DNA of 64,000 bases. Source: Phoronis australis. Its lineage: Eukaryota; Phoronida; Phoronidae. Location: contig NMRA01000346.1 in NCBI GenBank assembly GCA_002633005.1, positions 2,248-66,247 of the forward strand. Reading direction: 5' to 3'. Positions 56,232 through 64,000 of this stretch are shown here, one piece after another (position 1 is the first letter of the stretch; the number at the start of each line of letters is the position of its first letter). The translations under genes and the position numbers were made by a program. The notes beneath the pieces are model-generated. The model ran no database searches. It had not been told where the DNA came from and saw nothing but the letters and a program-made list of their open reading frames with translations.

Positions 56232-57440
56232 CTGTAATGAATGAATGAAATGCATAAACACCATGGCATAGCCATCAGCGAGTTCACCAATAACAGATTC
56301 TCAAAGAATGTGATTCCCAATTAATACATGCATCCAGTCTAGGGTTTCCTGAAAGCATGAATGTAAACAAAAATTTTCCACATTGTCATGTCGAAGTACA
56401 ATAGAGTTCACGAATTTTGTCGCAAGGGCAATGCCATGACATTTACAGGTCAAAGGGCAATGTCATGGCATTTACAGGTCGAAGGGCAATGTCATGACAT
56501 TTACAGGTCGAAGGCCTTTGAAAAAGATGATGTTACTTTCAAGAATGACAATAAAAGGGTGATTTTTCATGGAAGCTCACTGGCCTTGGCTATGAAGAAT
56601 TGGTCTCAAGTTTACTCCTTACTATTGGATGGCTATTCCTACAGTACCCACATCAAACATATAGTCTAGTGACAGCCAGTAGTGTCAGTGTTACTGTTGA
56701 AGCCCAAACTGATGCATGAGCCTAACTGATCTGGTGCATTTCAATTTGGCTCGAGTTAGAGAGCCAAATTAATGCTTGTGCCAAAGTGAAGTAGTTACCA
56801 TGTGTTTCCGAATTACTGCCAGAAATCTTAGAATGTTAATGGCAAGCAGGCACAAATTTGACGGCGGTGAGTGCAGAGTAGTACTTTAACACTAAGTGAT
56901 TATTTAACTGTGGTGAGTGCAGAGTAGTACTTTAACACTAAGTGATTATTTAACTGTGGTGAGTGCAGAGTAGTACTTTAACACTAAGTGATTATTTAAC
57001 TGTGGTGAGTGCAGAGTAGTACTTTAACACTAAGTGATTATTTGACTGCGGTATGATTATTTAAGTGATTATTTCCGCAACAGTATCAATAACCCATAAC
57101 ATTTGTTACATTTGACACAGCACTGCATATTCAGTGAATGAGCAGATCAAACGGCTATAAACCAATTTATTGCTAATTTGGTGGAAAAACAAAATCGAAC
57201 AAACTTTTTTGGCAATTTCTGTCATGCGATCAACAAAATTGGTTGACAGAAGGCAGTCGGTAACTATATTATAACAATGTGCAACATAACAAATGAGAGA
57301 CACATGTCAATTAGAAAGCATAAATGCTAATCGGATAAATGCTTTTTGGTCCCTTCTTTTATATGATTAATGTCATCAATATAGTTCAAACACCATTTGG
57401 CATTCGTAGATGTAGCAAATTATTGTTTTAAAAAGACATG
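56232..57440. other. Upstream intron of GHDC with two short arrays
   Basis: The start-codon exon of GHDC should lie somewhere upstream (higher coordinates), but none could be recognised. The arrays are a 29-bp unit around GGGCAATGTCATGACATTTA, three copies (56427-56515), and a 46-bp unit starting GGTGAGTGCAGAGTAGTACT, four copies (56866-57049). Confidence 0.6.
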
Positions 57441-59380
57441 CAGGTATTGCACGAGGAGTAAACGCCGCACGTTGTGATAGGCGCGGGGCGACTCACAAAC
57501 AAAACAACTTTTAGGCGTCATATTAAAGTAAAATTTATAAACAATGACCCTTCAATTTCAAAAATTACTACTCGTAAACACTGAACGTTCTGTAACGTAG
57601 AGGTTAACATGGCACGGAAATTGACCCACAATAGACATTTCTGTCGATGAATTGTGTACATGAAATGGCATGCTCATGCTTTATAATATCAAATGTTATG
57701 TTATTTCTGATGTTTAAAATCATATGGTATCTTGTCCTGCACTAACAGTCGTCAAAGCAGACCTGACAACCATCGAAACCCAAGGACTATATATATTGGC
57801 AGTAATTTGGGAACACACATGCGTAGAGTTGGATTAGGAAGTGACCATCACCTACACTCTACAGAACACACATGCGTAGAGTTGGATTAGAAAGTGCCCA
57901 TCACCTACACTCTAAAGAGTGTCCATTGCCAAGCCATTTTTGTTCAAAGTTAATTTGCACATAATTTACTAAACATTGAATATGTTATCTTATCCCACAG
58001 TTATGGAGAGCTGTTCTCAGTTTATCTTTGCCTCAGTTCTGAAAGTTGTGGAGAAGCTGGTTGATACCAAATGAATTTTGGTAGTTTCTGCTGGTGATCT
58101 AACGCAATGTCGCTAATTTTTGGAAGTTTTTATTCCAGTATTAGAGTCAAACTTGCGAATACAAAATATGTACATACCTGTTTATAAGTGGATGAACACT
58201 TAAGCAATGCAATAGAATTAATTTACTTGTTAATACCAACATTTCTGAATGACCAAAGAACATTTATGTTTTATTAATAACGAGTTTAAACTGAAAAAGT
58301 AACTTAAGCTAAACTTGCCTCAAATCTCACTCAAAAATAAAAAAAATTGTAATTCTTCTTGTGTTGGAGAGTTTATTTTTCGCTATTTCCTCAGTAAATG
58401 CAACTAGATACAAATTTTTTCAAACTATGTACTAACAATTCAAAGTTGGGGGCTACGGAGAATACGAAAAACATTTTAGCTTATGATCAATTCAAATGTT
58501 AATCCAGGGTTTGGTCTAATATTTTTTGTGGGTCAGTGATAGCTTCAAGATTCCCAATGTACAGCATCAAATATCTTTTATTAATGGAAGAATTTAATGG
58601 AATTCGGACAGGGCTACGGAGAATACACAGTTTTTCTTCGGTGACGAAGATATTATTTGGTTGAGGAATCAAATCACCAGGACATCTGTTACAAATAGGA
58701 GGTTTCTAAATCAAATTCCATATACCATCAACCATTAAAACACGGTTCAAAACACTAGTAATGCTTTTCTTTTTCAGCCATGGCTTTAAGAGAAGGAGCA
58801 CACGCAAATTTACGTGTTTTACATAACATTGACATCATTTAGCAAGTGTGCCTGAAAATAGAGTTTGACTTTTCAGATCCCTGCAATCACCTGAAGAAAA
58901 ACAAGAAATACATGTTAAGCTCCTGAAAAAACATTGAATTTCAATTAAATGTGTGATTTAATTAAATGCCACGTGTATTAAAAACATGTAATATTTCAGT
59001 GAAACAAAATAACGATGGATTTCCAGCTATATCAAGCATTACTCTGGCCACAATTAACATTTTTAAAATGCGTAAATGTCATAAGTACCAGTGCTGAAAC
59101 AAGATCATCATACAAATATCTGCCAGAGGTGAAGAAATTCTGTCAACATGATTGCATAACATAAAAAAATCTAGATTTGCATCCTGAGAGAAAAAATGCC
59201 AAAGGTATTTCGCACTTTCCAATGGAGAAGGATTTACAGAATGTGTTCATTTTGTATCTATGCAGATTGCTTGTTATTTGACAGGATTTACTTGCATGAC
59301 ATTGACAGCTAGCTAACCAGTTGATGAGAGTAATTCGCTGTCTAAGTTGTCTTAGATTTTCAGTAACAGGGAGTGGGTTC
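57441..59380. other. No supported gene; one 54-bp duplication
   Basis: A unit beginning GAACACACATGCGTAGAGTT is present twice at 57809-57916. A slightly GC-richer patch near 57450-57500 could be a promoter of GHDC, but nothing in the sequence proves it. Confidence 0.5.
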
Positions 59381-59381
59381 T

Positions 59382-59503
59382 GTCAGTGAGAGGGGTTTTT
59401 CATTTGCAAAGTTGACCATATTGAAGAAAAAGGGTGCCTGGATGGATCCTTGAGGTAATCCCTTGAATACTTGGCCACATTCACTGGAGTACTCGTTGGC
59501 CTA
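59382..59503 (-). pseudogene. Reverse transcriptase fragment (motif KGLPQGS)
   Basis: The - strand reads SSECGQVFKGLPQGSIQAPF then FFNMVNFANE, the (K)G(L/V)PQGS-x-L-x-P-x-x-F motif of non-LTR reverse transcriptases. It is about 40 codons with no start and no YxDD motif nearby. It is a remnant. Confidence 0.6.
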
Positions 59504-60142
59504 TACTCACAGTTCCAAATTCATTCGTCGGATCCGAAAATGACATTTACAAAAGCTACTCGAGTTTAGTGTATGGTTCATGGTTGGTGATTTATGAGCT
59601 GTTAAGTGTTTTAAGAGTTAAAACTGTTAAGATGCAAGCTTCGTCTGGAAATTCTGTTACCGGCACTATGCAGAATGGTTTCAATGAGCCGGAGCTGAAA
59701 TTGAAGCGAGTCGACAAACACAAAAGCACCTTTTTCTCAATTTTACGAAATAAGCAAATCGCCATAATAAAGATCGAAAATTTTACCAAGGCAATTTCTT
59801 TAAAACTGACTAAATACTAGGCCTACCAGTTGCTCATAAGCCCAACGGTTTGATTAGTGAATTAGTGGTCAACGACGGTCTACGTTACTAAGTCAAAACT
59901 ATCGAACTGCAAGGAAGTTTGTCAATGTTGTTACAGGCTGCACCTGCACAAGAATGTCATATCTCACCAAGAGGAATTCCATGCCACAACCAAGTGTATA
60001 GTGCCGCAATTAATGGACAAATCGAGTAAAACAAAACGGCAATCAGCAGACTGAAGAAAGACCACAAAACCACTGCCTTCTTGATCATACTTACTTTAGT
60101 TCTGTCATTACACGCTAGATAGCGTACGATGTCGCCTCGCTG

Positions 60143-60560
60143 TTACCCTGCGTGTCCGCTAGGGGGTTGAACACGCAATGAGATTGACATCTTCATTGAG
60201 AACACGCAGGTATCATTTAATTTTCCTAGTGAATTTTGCTTACACCGGCGTTTCTGTTTGGCGTTGCCATGAACAATTTTATGAATAAGGTGGAGCTTGA
60301 GTTGGTAAACACGATTTTTAATATTTAGCCACCCAAGAGACTGAAAATGATAAGAGAGTACGAGGGCGCATGTAAACTGCCGGAGTACATTGTACATATC
60401 TAATTAATTTGTTTTGAAACACCTTATTGCGAAGACAAATATTTAAACTGAAAAACCAGCTTGAACAAGCATAATCAAACAAAGGAATTATTAGTGAATT
60501 ACACAGGGTTTTACCAGACATAAGGTCTAAGCAATCTCTATGGCTGTACATAGTCTGCAA
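60143..60560 (-). pseudogene. Non-LTR retrotransposon RT C-terminal remnant
   Basis: In two overlapping - strand frames: KTLCNSLIIPLFDYACSSWF then NKVFQNKLIRYV, and LGWLNIKNRVYQLKLHLIHK then IVHGNA. This is the L..SLV.P.LDY...W......K.Q...IR ... L.WLPVK.R........K..HG pattern after the catalytic region of CR1/Jockey-like RTs. A frameshift separates the halves. It is not collinear with the fragment at 59382-59503, so the two are separate or rearranged. Confidence 0.6.
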
Positions 60561-62540
60561 TTATACGAGATCGACTTGGCCGCCTCCTCAAAAAAGAGCA
60601 TGGTGACCATTTAAAGAAATCTACTCAACAATTTTCAGAGACAAAAATCTCAATATCGCATTTTTCTGATAACCGAATCATTAAAATGCCATACCTCAAT
60701 TATTTTGTCTTAAATTACAAGGAATTTCCGAAAATAGGCCCACGCAGAAGTACCCCCATGTGTGTACTTTTGGAAGCATTTCCAAAAATAAGGTTATGGG
60801 CGTATTTTTGGTAAATGTTTGCATGTTTTGAAAATCTTATGGATTGCTCTAAAATACATGTGTAATGTGTTTTGATGTGAAAGTTCGTTTATATTGCAGT
60901 GGCCGATGTACATTGAGTACTAAGGGGGTTTAGGATTCGCGCCTTGCGCCAATTCGAGCAGTGGCAGTTCGGGAGATGGATTTCCCCATCCCGTGTAAGA
61001 CAATTTTTTTGTTTTTGTAGCCAAATAGTGCAATTTCCATGTACCCTGGCGAGTTTGTGGCAGTTTACGTCTAGAGATGATTTAAAACCCTTCTCGTCAC
61101 ATGAACTCCAGCTCGGCTCATAAGTTCCATAAAACCATAATATTAATATTGAACACATCTGGGTATGAGTCACACCACCAGCCAAATATTAGTTGGAACA
61201 TCCGTCTACACATACCGATTTTTGGCATGCGAAAAGTCGTATACGAAAAAGTGCAGTGTGCATAAAGGGGTTTAGACAACTAACTATCAAATATTAAAGA
61301 ACATAAGACGCACAGACGGCCACATAAAAACCCAACGCTTGAATATCAGATGACAGAAGCCTCAAGTTTTTCAGGAACGAAAACCTGCACTTTTCCGTCC
61401 AGAAATGAACGTATGTTCGGTCTCGTTACAAGAGAAACTGACGAGCGATGGTGATCTCGGCTCATAGTCTATTATCAAAAGCGACAATAAATACTTAAAC
61501 ATCATTTTTCAATCCAGTAATCATGCATTTGCGAAGGGTACGATGATCATTTGAACTTACTTTAAAACCCAGCATATAAGCCAATGGGCGATGCAAAGTA
61601 CCTTCCTGCTATTATAAGACTACCCTTATTTTTGCCGAGTTCAATCGTGTAAGATCTTTTCTTACCGCCGCACTAAATATCTGTAAACTATTATTTTCAG
61701 TTGTTTTCAACCGGAAATTTTGATATTTGAGCCGTTGGCGGTTTGAAACATCCTGAAATTCGATCGAGCCCGGGCGGCGTGACAGTTAAGATTTTTAAAC
61801 CTTAAAAAAGGGAAATTAGAGAAGCGCAGGGAAATGATGGGTGGTCGACGAAAATTACGCACCAGATAGGAAATCTAATTCGTCGGCGGGACGATTTTGT
61901 TTAGCTGAGCATCTGGGTCATACCAGAAAATTTGACCTACAACTTTTGAGCGCCATTCTCATGGCGCCCCTGACCACACCAACTAGAGCGAATGTGTCAG
62001 ATGTCTACTTCCCAGCTTTGGGATACCCATGGATCACTGTGGTATCAAAGAATATTGGTTACCTTTTTATACCCAAAATACCACCGGGATCATCTTCTGC
62101 ACCAGTCTGACCATCACTAAGGGTCTTTAAAGAGCAAAGTGGGTTCCAGCTGAGATTACCCTATAGTTTGGTAACTCGCAGAAACAATCATAGCATCTTC
62201 AGAAAAACTTGTCGGACAATGTTCAATGTCAACAAGAAAGCAATGAGCCTTTTGTTGATGAAACACGGCATTTAGTGATCCCCAGTGCATGGTGGAAACA
62301 GAATTCATTCAATCAACCAATGATGCCGAGACGGCATAAGCGGATTTAGGGGGTCGGGGGCCGGCAAATTTCGAAGCATAGTGAAGTCCATGTTGATAGC
62401 TTTTTTCTACGTGCAGAGCATTCGTTGTTCACAAGAATTCGTTCATCAGGAACAAACTGTTGTGGGGAGTTTTAATGTGAAGTTTTGAATCAACATGGGC
62501 GAGCCTCGCCGCAAACGACTAGAATATCGCACCGTGACCA
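60561..62540. other. No supported gene
   Basis: ORFs of 89-98 codons (60889-61185 on -, 61841-62110 on +) show no family motif. GCGGATTTAGGGGGTCGGGGGC at 62340 resembles the G-rich start of the hAT-like element at 29364. Confidence 0.5.
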
Positions 62541-62544
62541 CGAG

Positions 62545-62823
62545 TTGTTGGATTCTACTAACACAATGACCACTTCACACCCGACCTACTCAATAGACCT
62601 ATGTGCCCCTCCCCCCACATGTACTNCACACACACACACATGTACTAACACAATGACCACTTCACACCCGGCCTACTCAATAGACCTTGCCCCCAGTTAT
62701 TTTGAAGGGGTGTCTTTTCAAATCTACACAGGAGCAAAGACAATGACTGAAGTTCCTAGTGGAGGTCACGTTCGAAGACTACAGATGAAATGCATATACC
62801 GTTGGAAAAACGCAGCGAGGTAA
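62545..62823 (+). pseudogene. Mariner-like transposase C-terminal remnant
   Basis: MTTSHPAYSIDLAPSYF is close to the HPPYSPDLAPCDFFLF motif around the third catalytic acidic residue of mariner transposases. It is followed by G-V-S-F and a weak match to the final RW..CI block (RRLQMKCIYRWKN). The HP.YSIDL piece is present twice (about 62575 and 62662), separated by a CA microsatellite with one N at 62626. The N-terminal two thirds are not convincingly present. Confidence 0.5.
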
Positions 62824-63500
62824 CATTTTGTGTAGGCCTACGTGCCGACGGGAGCTATTTCGTGGGAGAGTGAAAGATGACCAGTCCGCCAAAATATAGT
62901 TCATGAAATTACCGGAACGTTTGGGTATCAGCCAGACTAAGGAACGCAGCTAATTATTTAATGTGGACATCACAATCTTTATGCTAATAAATGGCTAAAA
63001 ACACATTTCAGTACAACGAAGTTAGTTCAAATGCACTTCCCGTGGATTGTATTCTTGACCCGGGACTACTGAATGCAGTAGTTACACCTTGTTTTGGAAA
63101 GTGAGTGAGGGGGCCATGGCGAACAAACAACTCAGTTTTGGAGAACGAAAACTTATTTCGTTATGCTAGCTACTGGAAACTAGAAAAATACAAAGTGCAA
63201 TGACAAATAATCTTTCCACGTTCCTGAGCAATACGTTTAATTTGATTGAATTATTTAATTGATTTTTGATACCGTTTGTGAATTTAAACCAGTAACCTTG
63301 TTCCTAAGTCGATAAACAACTTCGTTTATTGTCATTTGAATTGGGAGTACAATTTCAGACTGCAATTAAGTTCAATTCAATTCTCACTAGATTAGCTTTC
63401 CAACTCTCGAAATGATCTAATATGCGGAATCAGCAGATTCTCGTAAATACAGAAACCAACGGTTTCGCTGTTTAACAAAACAGAATATTGCAAGCAATTG
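62824..63500. other. No supported gene
   Basis: AT-rich with no ORF over 60 codons bearing a motif and no tandem structure. Confidence 0.5.
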
Positions 63501-63562
63501 CATGCTCGCGCCGAGGCCCGCTCGCGCCGAGGCCCGCTCGCGCCGAGGCCCGCTCGCGCGCA
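63501..63562. repeat. 15-bp GC-rich minisatellite, about 4 copies
   Basis: The unit is gctcgcgccgaggcc. It is conspicuous in an AT-rich setting and contains CpG. Arg/Ala-rich ORFs on the - strand here come from the repeat. Confidence 0.9.
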
Positions 63563-64000
63563 AACGCGACCCAGTCGCAAAATTACCTTTTTTACTCTCG
63601 CGACATCTAGCGACCAGATAGCATTTTACCGGATGTAGCTCTTTGACCTCCTTCTGATTCCGGCATTTGCTGATACAGAAACACACTGCGATCGAAAGAG
63701 AATTTACAGGCGACATTTAACTGCATTGCATCTTCTGTTACAAATTTAGTGATTGCTCCTAATTTCTAAAGTGTTCAAGATTACATTTGTATAGCCATAA
63801 TTACTAAGTAGTGCATAATTTGTCATTTATCGTTAGTTTGCAGCTCCGTGTTTAAAGGTCTAGAGTAGAAAATTGTTTTGTTACCTTGGTAACCGTTCGT
63901 TAGGTGTTAGTTTTCATAATATATAAGTGTTCTAGTTACTCATAAATTCAGTTTTAGACTTCCAGACGTTTGACCTGAGACAATTCATCGAATGACAATG

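Noticed and set aside
59569-59820. 83-codon + strand ORF with a good-looking ATG context
   Set aside because: No recognisable domain, no donor site inside it, and surrounded by retrotransposon remnants. Could be a first exon but unsupported.

Overview
This is invertebrate deuterostome-like nuclear DNA: AT-leaning, intron-rich, dense in minisatellites and old DNA transposons, with a 411-base N gap (29403-29813) and one N at 62626. Two features point to amphioxus (Branchiostoma): two minisatellites whose first unit overlaps a 5' splice site (from memory, arrays of this kind were described in amphioxus as 'mirage' minisatellites), and Kolobok-like THAP transposons. The species call is an inference, about 0.6. 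All gene models were built by eye from GT/AG sites, unbroken reading frame and family conservation. I could run no alignment.

Two genes are supported, arranged tail to tail. On the + strand, 15 exons from 20998 to 41615 encode about 1005 residues of a divergent GABA-B receptor, closest to subunit 2. They cover most of the Venus-flytrap ligand-binding module, seven membrane segments and a long cytoplasmic tail with four 21-residue repeats and a basic, heptad-like end. The first part of the ectodomain and the signal peptide were not found. On the - strand, five exons from 56231 down to 43618 encode about 594 residues of a GH3 domain-containing protein (GHDC). Its three ATP/AMP-binding motifs are intact, unlike human GHDC as I remember it. 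Its first coding exon (start Met) was not found. The two stop codons are 2.0 kb apart, and a 21-bp minisatellite that is open on both strands lies between them.

Region 1-20.9 kb has no recognisable host exon. It holds decayed transposons. Copies at 9241-10903 and 17188-18720 are flanked by TTAA and carry a THAP-domain ORF converging on an ORF related to the cytoplasmic 'ballast' domain of P2X7. The first kilobase shows the same pair of ORFs. A second TTAA family with long inverted repeats sits at 4398-5675 and 45614-46420, the latter inside a GHDC intron. There are also an 18-bp array (6752-7089) and a 3.3-kb stretch bounded by inverted repeats (11661-14990).

The GABA-B introns contain a hAT-like element with the N gap and a tRNA-like sequence, a non-LTR retrotransposon remnant, and the two splice-donor minisatellites. 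The GHDC introns hold six or more tandem arrays and a 31-bp near-perfect hairpin. Region 56.3-64 kb is non-coding as far as I can see, apart from retrotransposon and mariner remnants.
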